Shown: in pieces, positions 9,038 through 17,186 of the stretch | How positions within the stretch are numbered: position 1 is the first letter of the stretch | Layout of the letters: each line of letters begins with the position of its first letter | NCBI GenBank assembly: GCA_002021875.1 | Contig: CP018627.1 | Span: 8,742,001 to 8,806,000 of the forward strand | From: Streptomyces hygroscopicus | GTDB lineage: Bacteria > Actinomycetota > Actinomycetes > Streptomycetales > Streptomycetaceae | DNA length: 64,000 bases | Direction: 5' to 3' | The notes under the pieces: generated by a model | The model's input: the letters and a program-made list of their open reading frames with translations, nothing else | The model's database searches: none | What the model was told of the DNA's origin: nothing | Made by a program: the position numbers and the translations under genes

Positions 9038-10243
9038 GTGGCCCCGACCGAAGAGACCCTCTCCTCCGACGCCGACGACACCCCGAGCGCCGCTCGGGCC
9101 TCCTCGGACTCCCCGCAACCCGCCGCGCGCATGCCGCGCTGGCTGCCGCGCGCCATGGTGCTCGCACTCGCGCTGGTGGCCTGTTACCGCCTTGCGACCT
9201 GGGCCTTCGATCAGCTGACCGGGCTGCTGTTGAACATCCTGATCGCGTTCTTCCTGGCGCTCGCGATCGAACCGGCCGTGGACCGGATGGCCGCCCGCGG
9301 CATGCGCCGGGGGCTGGCCACGGGGCTGGTCTTTCTCGCCATCCTCATCGGCACCGCGGGCTTCTTCACCCTGCTCGGCTCGATGCTCGCCGATCAGATC
9401 ATCACCATGGTCCAGGACTTCCCGCAGTACCTCGACAACGTGGTCAGGTGGATCAACGACACGTTCCACACCCATCTGTCGCGTCTGGAGATCCAGGACA
9501 GCCTGGTGCACTCCGACTGGCTGCAGAGCTACGTCAAGAACAGCGCCGACAATGTGCTGGACGTCTCCGCACAGGTGCTCGGCGGGTTGTTCAAGACACT
9601 GACGGTGACCCTGTTCGCCTTCTACTTCGCCGCCGACGGGCCCCGGCTGCGCCGCGCCCTGTGCTCGGTGCTGCCGCCGACCCGGCAGGTCGAGGTGTTG
9701 CGCGCCTGGGAGATCGCGGTCGCCAAGACCGGCGGCTACATCTACTCCCGCGGGCTGATGGCGCTGATCTCCGGTGTCGCCCACTACATCCTGCTGGAGG
9801 CCCTGGGTGTGCCCTACGCCCCGGCGCTCGCCGTCTGGGTGGGGCTGATCTCGCAGTTCATCCCGACCATCGGCACCTATTTGGCCGGGGCCCTGCCGAT
9901 GCTGATCGCGTTCACCATCGACCCCTGGTACGCGCTGTGGGTCCTGGTCTTCGTCGTGATCTACCAGCAGTTCGAGAACTATCTGCTGCAGCCGAGGATC
10001 ACCGCCAGGACGGTGGACATCCACCCGGCCGTCTCCTTCGGATCGGTGATAGCGGGCACCGCGCTGCTGGGCGCGGTGGGCGCGCTGATCGCGATTCCGG
10101 CGACCGCGACGCTGCAGGCGTTCCTCGGCGCGTACATCAAGCGGTATGACGTGGCCGACGATCTGCGGGTGCACGGGCGCACGCGGCGGCGCGGCATGTC
10201 GGCCCTCGCGCGGATGCGCGCCGCGTTGGTGCGGCGTAGTTGA
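9038..10243 (+). CDS. AI-2E family transporter-like membrane protein
   Basis: 401-aa membrane protein of the AI-2E/UPF0118 family. About seven or eight hydrophobic segments are visible, including LLNILIAFFLALAIEPAVDRM, GLVFLAILIGTAGFFTLLGSML, and the family-typical C-terminal block from FIPTIGTYLAGALPML to YQQFENYLLQPRI. Members export small molecules; autoinducer-2 export by E. coli TqsA is the namesake, but some homologues are Na+/H+ antiporters, so the substrate is unknown. It starts with GTG; CACACT ends six bases upstream, again leaderless-like. Its stop codon overlaps the -35 hexamer of the recA promoter. Confidence 0.85.
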   Translation: MAPTEETLSSDADDTPSAARASSDSPQPAARMPRWLPRAMVLALALVACYRLATWAFDQLTGLLLNILIAFFLALAIEPAVDRMAARGMRRGLATGLVFLAILIGTAGFFTLLGSMLADQIITMVQDFPQYLDNVVRWINDTFHTHLSRLEIQDSLVHSDWLQSYVKNSADNVLDVSAQVLGGLFKTLTVTLFAFYFAADGPRLRRALCSVLPPTRQVEVLRAWEIAVAKTGGYIYSRGLMALISGVAHYILLEALGVPYAPALAVWVGLISQFIPTIGTYLAGALPMLIAFTIDPWYALWVLVFVVIYQQFENYLLQPRITARTVDIHPAVSFGSVIAGTALLGAVGALIAIPATATLQAFLGAYIKRYDVADDLRVHGRTRRRGMSALARMRAALVRRS

Positions 10244-10269
10244 CATAAAAATCGAACATCCATTCTGAT
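10240..10269 (+). promoter_or_regulatory. recA promoter
   Basis: TTGACA at 10240-10245 is a perfect -35; TCTGAT at 10264-10269, 18 bp downstream, is the likely -10. The SOS box lies between and partly over the -10, as expected for LexA repression. The -35 overlaps the stop codon of the preceding membrane-protein gene. The TSS is inferred, not measured. Confidence 0.75.
10252..10267 (+). promoter_or_regulatory. LexA (SOS) box of recA
   Basis: TCGAACATCCATTCTG fits the Gram-positive/actinobacterial SOS pattern CGAAC-N4-GTTCG. The left half-site is perfect and the right is ATTCT, three of five. It is placed between the -35 and -10 of recA. Confidence 0.8.
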
Positions 10270-10283
10270 GGAGGCCCGACAGG

Positions 10284-10292
10284 TTATCCACA
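10284..10292 (+). promoter_or_regulatory. DnaA-box 9-mer in the recA leader
   Basis: TTATCCACA, a perfect match to the strong E. coli-type DnaA box, lies downstream of the recA promoter and about 90 bp before the RecA start. Streptomyces boxes usually favour TTGTCCACA, but TTATCCACA is bound too. One isolated box may be fortuitous. Confidence 0.5.
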
Positions 10293-10379
10293 GGCCGGGG
10301 ACGTCAGGGCCGCTTGTCAGTGGCAGGCGCTAGCGTCATGGACGTGAAGCGATCGACTCAAGCAAACCGGGTGGGACCC

Positions 10380-11519
10380 ATGGCAGGAACCGACCGCGAG
10401 AAGGCGCTCGACGCCGCGCTCGCACAGATTGAACGGCAATTCGGCAAGGGCGCCGTGATGCGCATGGGCGATCGGCCGAACGAGCCGATCGAGGTCATCC
10501 CCACCGGGTCGACCGCTCTCGACGTCGCCCTCGGCGTCGGCGGTCTGCCGCGCGGCCGGGTGGTCGAGGTCTACGGCCCCGAGTCCTCCGGTAAGACGAC
10601 CCTGACCCTGCACGCGGTGGCCAATGCCCAGCGGGCCGGCGGCACCGTCGCCTTCGTGGACGCCGAGCACGCCCTCGACCCGGACTACGCGCAGAAGCTG
10701 GGCGTGGACACCGACTCACTGATCCTCTCCCAGCCGGACAACGGCGAGCAGGCGCTCGAGATCGTGGACATGCTGGTCCGCTCCGGCGCCCTCGACCTCA
10801 TCGTCATCGACTCCGTCGCCGCCCTGGTGCCGCGCGCGGAGATCGAGGGCGAGATGGGCGACTCCCACGTCGGCCTCCAGGCCCGGCTGATGAGCCAGGC
10901 GCTCCGCAAGATCACCAGCGCGCTCAACCAGTCCAAGACCACCGCGATCTTCATCAACCAGCTCCGCGAGAAGATCGGCGTGATGTTCGGCTCGCCGGAG
11001 ACCACGACCGGTGGCCGGGCGCTGAAGTTCTACGCGTCGGTGCGCATCGACATCCGCCGCATCGAGACCCTCAAGGACGGCACCGACGCGGTCGGCAACC
11101 GCACCCGCGTCAAGGTCGTCAAGAACAAGGTCGCGCCGCCCTTCAAGCAGGCCGAGTTCGACATCCTCTACGGCCAGGGCATCAGCCGCGAGGGCGGCCT
11201 GATCGACATGGGCGTCGAGCACGGCTTCGTCCGCAAGTCCGGCGCCTGGTACACCTACGAGGGCGACCAGCTCGGCCAGGGCAAGGAGAACGCCCGCAAC
11301 TTCCTGAAGGACAACCCCGATCTCGCCAATGAGATCGAGAGGAAGATCAAGGAAAAGCTCGGCATCGGAGTCAAGCCCCAGGACCCGGCGGCCGCGGCAC
11401 CCACCGCGGACGCGGCTGGTGCCGCGGGCGTGACCGACGCCGCGCCGGCTAAGGCCGTGGCCGCCCCGGCGGCCAAGACCGGGGCGAAGGCGGCCAAGGC
11501 CGCCGCAGCCAAGAGCTGA
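10380..11519 (+). CDS. recA: RecA recombinase
   Basis: Central homologous-recombination ATPase and LexA coprotease. The 379-aa protein starts [20 protein letters not shown], the usual actinobacterial start; the frame is open 22 codons further upstream but those residues are not family-like. Walker A GPESSGKT is at 66-73, followed by VEVYGPES and [11 protein letters not shown]. The DNA-binding loops L1 ([13 protein letters not shown]) and L2 ([16 protein letters not shown]) are intact. The last 45 residues are an Ala/Lys-rich tail typical of Streptomyces. It is transcribed from a LexA-controlled promoter at 10240 and is followed 3 bp later by recX. A hairpin after recX probably ends the operon. 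Confidence 0.98.
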   Translation: MAGTDREKALDAALAQIERQFGKGAVMRMGDRPNEPIEVIPTGSTALDVALGVGGLPRGRVVEVYGPESSGKTTLTLHAVANAQRAGGTVAFVDAEHALDPDYAQKLGVDTDSLILSQPDNGEQALEIVDMLVRSGALDLIVIDSVAALVPRAEIEGEMGDSHVGLQARLMSQALRKITSALNQSKTTAIFINQLREKIGVMFGSPETTTGGRALKFYASVRIDIRRIETLKDGTDAVGNRTRVKVVKNKVAPPFKQAEFDILYGQGISREGGLIDMGVEHGFVRKSGAWYTYEGDQLGQGKENARNFLKDNPDLANEIERKIKEKLGIGVKPQDPAAAAPTADAAGAAGVTDAAPAKAVAAPAAKTGAKAAKAAAAKS

Positions 11520-11522
11520 TCC

Positions 11523-12134
11523 ATGACACGGCGGACCGAATGGCCGGACGGCCCAGGCCGTCCGGAGCGCCCGGACCGTCCGGACAGCGGCGCCCCCTCC
11601 TTGTCGAGGGCCGAGCAGGGGCCGCCGCCCGGCCCGGAGGAGCAGGCGCGGGCGATCTGCCTGCGCCTGCTCACCGGGACCCCACGCACCCGTAAGCAGC
11701 TCGCGGACGCGCTGCGCACCCGGGGCATCCCCGATGACGCGGCGCAGGAGGTGCTGTCCCGGTTCGAGGGCGTCGGCCTGATCGACGACGCGGCGTTCGC
11801 CGAGGCATGGGTGGAGTCCCGGCACCACAGCCGGGGGCTCGCCCGGCGGGCGCTCGCCCGTGAGCTGCGCACCAAGGGCGTGGACTCCGCCCTGATCGAC
11901 GACGCCGTGGGACAGCTCGACGCCGAGCAGGAGGAGCGGACGGCGCAGGAGCTGGTCGAGCGCAAGCTGAGGGCCACCCGTGGCCTCGACCGGGAGAAGC
12001 GGATCCGCCGCCTCGCCGGGATGCTGGCCCGCAAGGGCTACTCCGAGGGGCTGGCGCTGCGGGTGGTGCGGCGCGCACTGGAGGAGGAGGGAGAGGACTC
12101 GGAGCTCCTGGAGCACCACATCCCTGACCTCTGA
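11523..12134 (+). CDS. recX: RecX regulatory protein
   Basis: 203-aa RecA modulator that binds RecA filaments and limits their activity. Three tandem helical RecX repeats are visible from about residue 40: AICLRLLTGTPRTRKQLADAL, RFEGVGLIDDAAFAEAWVES with LARRALARELRTKGV, and RIRRLAGMLARKGYSEGLALRVV. The first 40 residues are Pro/Gly-rich and disordered. The ATG lies 3 bp after the recA stop, so translation is probably coupled and read-through from recA supplies expression. The position is the standard recA-recX arrangement. Confidence 0.95.
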   Translation: MTRRTEWPDGPGRPERPDRPDSGAPSLSRAEQGPPPGPEEQARAICLRLLTGTPRTRKQLADALRTRGIPDDAAQEVLSRFEGVGLIDDAAFAEAWVESRHHSRGLARRALARELRTKGVDSALIDDAVGQLDAEQEERTAQELVERKLRATRGLDREKRIRRLAGMLARKGYSEGLALRVVRRALEEEGEDSELLEHHIPDL

Positions 12135-12162
12135 GCCCCAGCGGCTCTGCCGCGGCGGGGCT
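12134..12162 (+). terminator. Hairpin after recX
   Basis: AGCCCC at 12134-12139 pairs with GGGGCT at 12157-12162, with an inner GCGG/CCGC pairing. It overlaps the recX stop region, has no U-tract, and is typical of Streptomyces GC-rich terminators. Confidence 0.5.
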
Positions 12163-12322
12163 GTGGGCTGTGACGGGCCCTGGGGCCAATCCGGTGAAGC
12201 CGGTTACCGAGAACGAGCGATGTGCGGCCGCGCGGCAGACGCCCGACCCTTAAGACGGGTGCCCCCCGAGTGCAATACCCGAGTGCGGCACCCGAGACGT
12301 GCGGCCCCCGGGCCCGGTGGCG

Positions 12323-12709
12323 CTAGCGCACGGGGAGGCCCGCCGCGCGCCATGCCTGGAAGCCGCCGATGAGATCGGTCGCCCGCTCCAGGCCCAGCTG
12401 ACGCAGCGAGACGGCGGCGAAGCTGGACGCGTAGCCCTCGTTGCACACCACCACGACCCGCAGATCGTGATGGGTGGCCTCGGGCAGCCGGTGGTCGCAC
12501 TGCGGGTCGAGCCGCCATTCCAGCTCGTTCCGCTCGACGATCAGCGCCCCCGGGATGGTGCCGTCGCGCTCCCGGAGCGCCGCATACCGTATGTCCACCA
12601 GCAACGCGCCCTGGACCTGCGCCGCCGCGGCATCCAGGGGCTCCAGCCGGTCGAGTTCCTCGCGGGCCTCGGCCAGCAGCTCGTCCACGCTCCGCTTGGT
12701 CGTGCCCAT
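12323..12709 (-). CDS. Rhodanese-like sulfurtransferase domain protein
   Basis: 128-aa single rhodanese domain. The active-site loop is VVVCNEGYASS, with Cys as the persulfide carrier and the CxxGxxS pattern. Other family marks are LLVDIRYAALRERDGTIPGAL, which normally contains DxR, and DLIGGFQAWRAAGLPV at the C-terminus. Such proteins transfer sulfane sulfur to thiophilic acceptors. It follows the cysteine dioxygenase gene by 5 bp (or overlaps it if the GTG at 12724 is used), so the two form an operon. A joint role in cysteine breakdown and sulfane-sulfur handling is likely. It converges on recX. Confidence 0.85.
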   Translation of the reverse strand: MGTTKRSVDELLAEAREELDRLEPLDAAAAQVQGALLVDIRYAALRERDGTIPGALIVERNELEWRLDPQCDHRLPEATHHDLRVVVVCNEGYASSFAAVSLRQLGLERATDLIGGFQAWRAAGLPVR

Positions 12710-12714
12710 CGTGT

Positions 12715-13290
12715 CTATCCCCACTCCTCGGGCCGCTCGACCTGCTCCAGCCGCAGCGTATGACCGGTGCGGCTGTAGCGCCGCATGAGCGGCAGCGGCG
12801 GATAGTAGGCGTGCACCGACACCGCATGCTCGGTGTCGGACGGATTGATCACCTCATGCACATGATGCGGTCCGAAGGCCCGGCCCTGCCCGGCGGGCAG
12901 CCGCCGCTCGCGGTCCACATCGTCGGCCAGCTCAAGGGTCTTCCAGCCCTCGGTAGGGAGGCGCGCGGTGAGTGACTGCTCGTTGAGCTCACCCGCCGCC
13001 GCGACGAAGGCGCCATGGGAGCCGCCGTGGTCGTGCCAGCCGGTGCCGGTGCCCGGAGGCCAGCCGATCAGCCAGGCTTCGCTGCCGCCCGGCCCGTCGA
13101 GGCGCAGCCAGGTGCGGCCCTCCGGATCGAGCGGAAGCGAGGCGACGAGTTCGGCGTCGGCGGCGGTCCGGCGAGCGAAGTCGAGCAGTTCCGCGGCGCT
13201 GGGCGGAGCGGCCGGGCCGGATGCCGGGTCCGTGATGACGTCCGTGGAAGGGCGCACGGGACCGGAGGTGGAAGTGCGTACGTCGGGCAC
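12715..13290 (-). CDS. Cysteine dioxygenase-family (cupin) protein
   Basis: 191-aa cupin of the cysteine dioxygenase type I family. The iron ligands are visible as WHDHGGSHG (His-x-His) and the later HHVHEV histidine, with the SVHAYYPPLPLMRRY C-terminus typical of bacterial CDOs. It would oxidise L-cysteine to cysteine sulfinate. The frame is open to 13374, but I start at GTG 13290 (VPDVRTSTSG), which has AGGACGG about 7 bp upstream; the longer version has no ribosome site and overlaps the leader peptide. It heads an operon with the rhodanese gene and is preceded by a cysteine-rich leader ORF, so regulation by cysteinyl-tRNA supply is likely. Confidence 0.85.
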   Translation of the reverse strand: MPDVRTSTSGPVRPSTDVITDPASGPAAPPSAAELLDFARRTAADAELVASLPLDPEGRTWLRLDGPGGSEAWLIGWPPGTGTGWHDHGGSHGAFVAAAGELNEQSLTARLPTEGWKTLELADDVDRERRLPAGQGRAFGPHHVHEVINPSDTEHAVSVHAYYPPLPLMRRYSRTGHTLRLEQVERPEEWG

Positions 13291-13320
13291 AGAGAACCGT
13301 CCTGGGTGATCGCGAAAGAG

Positions 13321-13337
13321 GCGCGGCCGCACCGCGC
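13321..13337 (-). promoter_or_regulatory. GC-rich hairpin between the cysteine leader ORF and the dioxygenase gene
   Basis: GCGCGG at 13321-13326 can pair with CCGCGC at 13332-13337 around a five-base loop. It lies after the leader-peptide stop and before the AGGACGG ribosome site of the dioxygenase gene, where an attenuator or ribosome-site sequesterer would be expected. Alternative structures were not computed. Confidence 0.4.
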
Positions 13338-13351
13338 GGGAAAGAAACGGA

Positions 13352-13441
13352 TCAACAGGACGGACGACAGACACAGCCCGCGTAGCGGACCAGGTCCAGA
13401 TGGACCCTCCGCCAGAAGCGAGGCAAGCAGGTGTCAGTCAC
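13352..13441 (-). CDS. Cysteine-rich leader peptide (putative attenuator)
   Basis: 29-codon ORF starting at GTG and ending RRVHLDLVRYAGCVCRPSC before TGA. Three cysteines fall in the last seven codons. The RR-VHLDL-VR core matches the small leader peptides found in Streptomyces upstream of sulfur-metabolism genes, whose terminal Cys codons are thought to sense Cys-tRNA. A TTGACC -35 (13473-13478) and a GATTCA -10-like hexamer (13451-13456), 16 bp apart, place the transcript start close to the GTG, so it may be leaderless. The dioxygenase start is 61 bp downstream. The only possible start in this frame is this GTG, because an in-frame stop lies at 13475-13477. Confidence 0.7.
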   Translation of the reverse strand: MTDTCLPRFWRRVHLDLVRYAGCVCRPSC

Positions 13442-13588
13442 GCTGTGAAGTGAATCATGCGCCGGAAAGGAAGGTCAACCTCACCGGCTCGCGCCCGGAC
13501 CACGCACGCCTTGACACGGACCGCACGCCCGGACGCAAGCCGCACGCCCGAGCGCGACCCCGGTGCGGCGTCGTTGGTCGATCCCGCA

Positions 13589-15337
13589 CTACCGCCGCGC
13601 GCTCGCCTCCGCCGGTACGCCCCTGGCCGCGTTCCCGCCCCGGGCCGCGTCCGCGCACGCGTACAGCGCGCTCGGCCGCACCCCGGACAGCGCCGCGGCG
13701 AGATGGCCGTCCGGCCGCACCAGCAGCACGGTGTGCGCCGGGGCTCCCGGATACGCCTCGGCGACCAGCAGCTCGGTGCGCATGGGCAGCGCCGCGACGG
13801 CCGCCGCGAGCCTCGGCATCAGCCCGGCGCGCATCCAGTGGCGGCGGTCCCACACCCCGGTGCCGGGGGCGACCAGCACCACCAGCAACTCCCGGCCGAG
13901 CCGCTCCCGCAGCCGTACGACCGAGCCGTCCGGCGCGGTCACCGGCACATCGGCGACCGGCGCCCCGGGCGGCGTGCCCACCGTGATCGAGCCATCCGGC
14001 GCCGCCGCCGGGGCCAGTGGCGAACGGTCGTAGACCGGCGGCGCGCCCAGCGGACCCTGTCCGAGGTGACCGTCGGTGAGCAGCGCGTCGTGCCCGCGTG
14101 CCCCGCCGGGCCGCACGGTGCGCCGCACCGCGTGCCAGCCGCCGGCCGCCCGCACCAGCGGCAGCGCCTGGTCCGCCGCGCGCAGCCGGGCCCCCACGGC
14201 TCCGCGCCGCTCCGCCTGATAGCTGTCCAGCAGAGCCTCCGAGGCCCCGTGGTGCCAGGCCAGGGACAGCTTCCAGGCGAGGTTGTCGACGTCCCGCAGC
14301 CCCTCTTCGAGCCCCTGGGTGCCGAGCGCGCCCAGCAGATGGGCGGCGTCCCCGGCCAGGAAGGCACGCCCCACGCGCCAGCGCAACGCGAGCCGGTGGT
14401 GCACGGTGTGCACGCCGGTGTCCAGCAGCTCGTAGGGGGGCTCGGAATCCCCGCACCACCCCGTGAGGGTGTCGCGCACCCGCACCAGCAGGGCATCGGG
14501 GGTGACGAGATCGCGGCCGGGCGGCAGCAGCCAGTCGACCCGCCACAGGCTGTGCGGCAGCGGCCGTGCGGTCACCTCCGCGTCGATACTGCGCCAGGGC
14601 GGGGAGCGGTGCAGCACGGCCTCGCCGGGCCAGGGGAGTTCGGCGCGCAGCGCCGCGACGGCGTGCCGCTCCACGGCCGTACGGCCCGGGAAGCGCACGC
14701 CCAGGAGCTTGCGGACGGTGGACCGCGGCCCGTCGCAGCCCACCAGATAGCTGCCCCGCCACCAGGTGGCCTGGGCGCCCCGGGTGCGTACCCCGACCCC
14801 GTGGTCGTCCTGCTCCAGGCTGTCGATCCGGCTTCCGGAGACGATGCGGACGAGGTCCTCGTCGCCGATGGCGGCCAGTGAGCCCCGCAGCGCCCGGGTG
14901 AGCTCATGCTGGGGCAGATGCACCGGTGAGGCCGTCGGCGCCGGTGCCGCCTCGTCCTCCGGCCCGTCAGCGCCGGGGGAGTCCATGGCCTCCGTAAGGC
15001 CGCCGTCCCAGCCGCCGCCACGCTCGCCGCGGAAGGGACCGCCGGTGCCGCGCCCGCCGCCGAAGAGGCTGCCGGGCGTGAGGGCCACCTGCCGTACCAG
15101 ATGCCGCCGCCGCATCGTGCGCCATCCGGTCCACGGCCGCGTCCGGGCGGTGACCCGGCAGCCCAGCCGCTCCAGCAGGGCGGCGGCGTCCGGGCGCAGC
15201 ACGACGGTGCGGGCCAGTCGGCTCTCGTCACCGCCCGTGGACTCGTCCAGCAGGATGACGGGCACCTCGAGGTGCGCCAGGGCGAGGGCCAGGGTGAGGC
15301 CGACCGGGCCCGCCCCGGCGACGATCACCGGGTCCAC
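13589..15337 (-). CDS. FAD-dependent aromatic-type monooxygenase (PHBH fold)
   Basis: 582-aa group A flavoprotein hydroxylase. It has the FAD-binding GAGPVG (residues 7-12) after VDPVIVA, the DG motif in YLVGCDGPRSTVRKLLGV, and the second FAD motif FLAGDAAHLLGALGTQGLEEGLRDVDNLAWKL. The C-terminal thioredoxin-like extension is typical of polyketide-tailoring and phenol hydroxylases. Residues about 105-160 are a Gly/Pro-rich insertion. I start at GTG 15337 with AGGA 8 bp upstream; the longer frame to 15496 enters the glu terminator hairpin. The substrate is unknown and no biosynthetic genes are adjacent. A perfect inverted repeat at 15364-15378 sits just upstream and may be an operator. Confidence 0.82.
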   Translation of the reverse strand: MDPVIVAGAGPVGLTLALALAHLEVPVILLDESTGGDESRLARTVVLRPDAAALLERLGCRVTARTRPWTGWRTMRRRHLVRQVALTPGSLFGGGRGTGGPFRGERGGGWDGGLTEAMDSPGADGPEDEAAPAPTASPVHLPQHELTRALRGSLAAIGDEDLVRIVSGSRIDSLEQDDHGVGVRTRGAQATWWRGSYLVGCDGPRSTVRKLLGVRFPGRTAVERHAVAALRAELPWPGEAVLHRSPPWRSIDAEVTARPLPHSLWRVDWLLPPGRDLVTPDALLVRVRDTLTGWCGDSEPPYELLDTGVHTVHHRLALRWRVGRAFLAGDAAHLLGALGTQGLEEGLRDVDNLAWKLSLAWHHGASEALLDSYQAERRGAVGARLRAADQALPLVRAAGGWHAVRRTVRPGGARGHDALLTDGHLGQGPLGAPPVYDRSPLAPAAAPDGSITVGTPPGAPVADVPVTAPDGSVVRLRERLGRELLVVLVAPGTGVWDRRHWMRAGLMPRLAAAVAALPMRTELLVAEAYPGAPAHTVLLVRPDGHLAAALSGVRPSALYACADAARGGNAARGVPAEASARR

Positions 15338-15363
15338 GGTGCGGTTCCTGTGGCCCTGCGGGT

Positions 15364-15378
15364 CGTACGTGACGTACG
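15364..15378. promoter_or_regulatory. Inverted repeat upstream of the monooxygenase gene
   Basis: CGTACGT-G-ACGTACG is a perfect 7-1-7 inverted repeat whose nearer end is 26 bp upstream of the monooxygenase GTG. It is a plausible repressor operator; the regulator is unknown. Confidence 0.45.
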
Positions 15379-15454
15379 GAAATTGGCAGTTGAAACCCGG
15401 TGAGCGATCACAGAAAGCATGCAACCCACTGCCGCTGCCCGCGTCAAGCGACGA

Positions 15455-15482
15455 AGGGCGGTGGCGCGTGCGCCACCGCCCT
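15455..15482 (-). terminator. gluABCD terminator
   Basis: A 13-bp perfect GC-rich stem (AGGGCGGTGGCGC with its complement, 2-nt nominal loop) begins 42 bp after the gluD stop. It separates the glu operon from the monooxygenase gene. Confidence 0.75.
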
Positions 15483-15524
15483 GGTAAGGGTTTCACTCGT
15501 CCGCCCGGCCCCTCGGACGGCCCC

Positions 15525-16469
15525 TCAGTTCGTCTTGCCGGTGGGCGCGTCCGGGGCGGAGACCGTGGAGTGGTCGACGACGTCGAGCGCGTCGGTGGCC
15601 GCCAGCGGCTGGCCCGCGTCCGCGACCCGGATGCCGGTCTTGGCGCGCCGGCCGCGCCGCTCGATCCAGGTGGCGAGGGCGGAGAGGGCCAGACACATCG
15701 CGATGTAGATGGCGCCGCCGACGATGATCACCGGAACGTAGGGGTTGTCGTCGTTGACGACGATGTTCCCGGCCAGCTGCTGAAGCTGGAACAGCAGCTC
15801 CTGGTAGGTGATGACATAGCCGAGGGAGGTGTCCTTCAGCGTCACCACCAGCTGGCTGATGATGGTCGGCAGCATCGCCCGTACGGCCTGCGGCACCAGG
15901 ACCGTCAACATGACCTGGGTCTTGCGCATGCCCAGGGCGTAGGCGGCCTCGCGCTGGCCCCTGGGCACCGAGTTGATGCCCGCCCGCAACACCTCGGCCT
16001 GGACCGAGCCGTTGTAGACGGTCAGTCCGATGACCAGCGCCCAGAAGCCGGTGTTGTCACCGCTGAGCCCCAGGTCCGACCGGTAGGTCAGGAAGAGCAC
16101 CCACAGCACGTAGATGGTGATCAGCAGCGGGACGGCCCGGAACAGCTCGATGAAACCGGTCGCGAACCAGCGGACGGCCTTGTGGTCCGAGAGCCGGCCG
16201 ACGGCGAGCAGGACGCCGAGGGCCAGCGAGAGGACCGCCGCGACCGCGAACACCTTCAAGGTGGTGACCACACCGTCGCGGATGCTGGTCCGCACGCCCG
16301 CGTAGTTGAAGATGTCCCACATCTCGGGCGCGAACTGACCCTTGTCGTTCAGCCGCACCACGGCGAAGACGATCAGCCCGAGGACGGCCAGGCCGCCGAC
16401 GACGGAGTAGATGCGGTTCCGGACGCGGGCCTTGGGGCCGGGGGCGTCGTACAGGACGCTCGAGCTCAT
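15525..16469 (-). CDS. gluD: Glutamate ABC transporter permease GluD
   Basis: 314-aa inner-membrane permease of the HisM/GlnP family. It has a first helix IYSVVGGLAVLGLIVFAVV, several further helices, and the EAA-type cytoplasmic loop in EVLRAGINSVPRGQREAAYALGM. It partners with GluC to form the membrane channel for glutamate import. The ATG overlaps the gluC stop (ATGA), so translation is coupled. The frame is open to 16553, but that part overlaps gluC. It is last in the gluA-gluB-gluC-gluD operon, followed by a strong hairpin. The C-terminal tail after about residue 275 is hydrophilic. Confidence 0.93.
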   Translation of the reverse strand: MSSSVLYDAPGPKARVRNRIYSVVGGLAVLGLIVFAVVRLNDKGQFAPEMWDIFNYAGVRTSIRDGVVTTLKVFAVAAVLSLALGVLLAVGRLSDHKAVRWFATGFIELFRAVPLLITIYVLWVLFLTYRSDLGLSGDNTGFWALVIGLTVYNGSVQAEVLRAGINSVPRGQREAAYALGMRKTQVMLTVLVPQAVRAMLPTIISQLVVTLKDTSLGYVITYQELLFQLQQLAGNIVVNDDNPYVPVIIVGGAIYIAMCLALSALATWIERRGRRAKTGIRVADAGQPLAATDALDVVDHSTVSAPDAPTGKTN

Positions 16470-17113
16470 CGGGCCACCTCCAGGCGGCTCTCCAGCAGTC
16501 GGAAGAGACCGCTGATGGCGAAGGTGATGACCAGATAGCACAGCGCGATCCACAGGAAGATCCAGCCGATCGCGAAGCCCTTGTCGCTCAGCAGCTTCGA
16601 GACATTGAACAGCTCGGTGTTGCTGAACGCCCCGGCGATGGCCGAGTTCTTGGTGAGCGCGATGAAGATGCTGCTCATGGGGGGAATCACGGACCGGGTG
16701 GCCTGGGGGAACACGATCAGCCGGAGGGTCTGGAAGAAGGTCATCCCCAGGCTGCGGGCGGCCTCCGCCTGGCCGAGCGGCACGGTGTTGATACCGGACC
16801 GCACGGCCTCGCAGACGAAGGACGACGTGTAGCAGCCCAGCGCCCCCATGGCGAGAACGAACGGGCTCGTTCCGGGGAAGAAGATCTGCGGGATCACGAA
16901 GAACGCGATCAGGAACAGCAGGGTCAGCGGGGTGTTGCGCAGCAGGGTGACCCAGGCCGTCCCGAACGCCCGCAGCGGCGGTATGGGCGACACCCGGAAG
17001 CCGGCTATGACAATGCCCAGGACGAGAGCCAGCGCCGCACTGGCCGCCGTGATGGAGAGGGTTCCCAGGAACCCCTCACGGAACTGGGGCAAATGATCGA
17101 GGAGTACGTTCAT
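16466..17113 (-). CDS. gluC: Glutamate ABC transporter permease GluC
   Basis: 215-aa permease of the polar amino-acid ABC family. It begins MNVLLDHLPQFREGFLGTLSI and carries the EAA loop CEAVRSGINTVPLGQAEAARSLGMTFFQ, which contacts the GluA ATPase. Hydrophobic segments include ALALVLGIVIAGF, TLLFLIAFFVIPQIFF and IGWIFLWIALCYLVITFAI. GGAG lies 5 bp before the ATG. It overlaps gluD by 4 bp and follows gluB by 73 bp. The role is glutamate uptake; this family can also carry aspartate or glutamine. Confidence 0.93.
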   Translation of the reverse strand: MNVLLDHLPQFREGFLGTLSITAASAALALVLGIVIAGFRVSPIPPLRAFGTAWVTLLRNTPLTLLFLIAFFVIPQIFFPGTSPFVLAMGALGCYTSSFVCEAVRSGINTVPLGQAEAARSLGMTFFQTLRLIVFPQATRSVIPPMSSIFIALTKNSAIAGAFSNTELFNVSKLLSDKGFAIGWIFLWIALCYLVITFAISGLFRLLESRLEVAR

Positions 17114-17186
17114 CGATTCTCCGCGGTAGCGGTCAGGTCAGCGGCGTGCGGAGCGCACCGGCTTCCAGGCGAACGGGGAATCCTGC

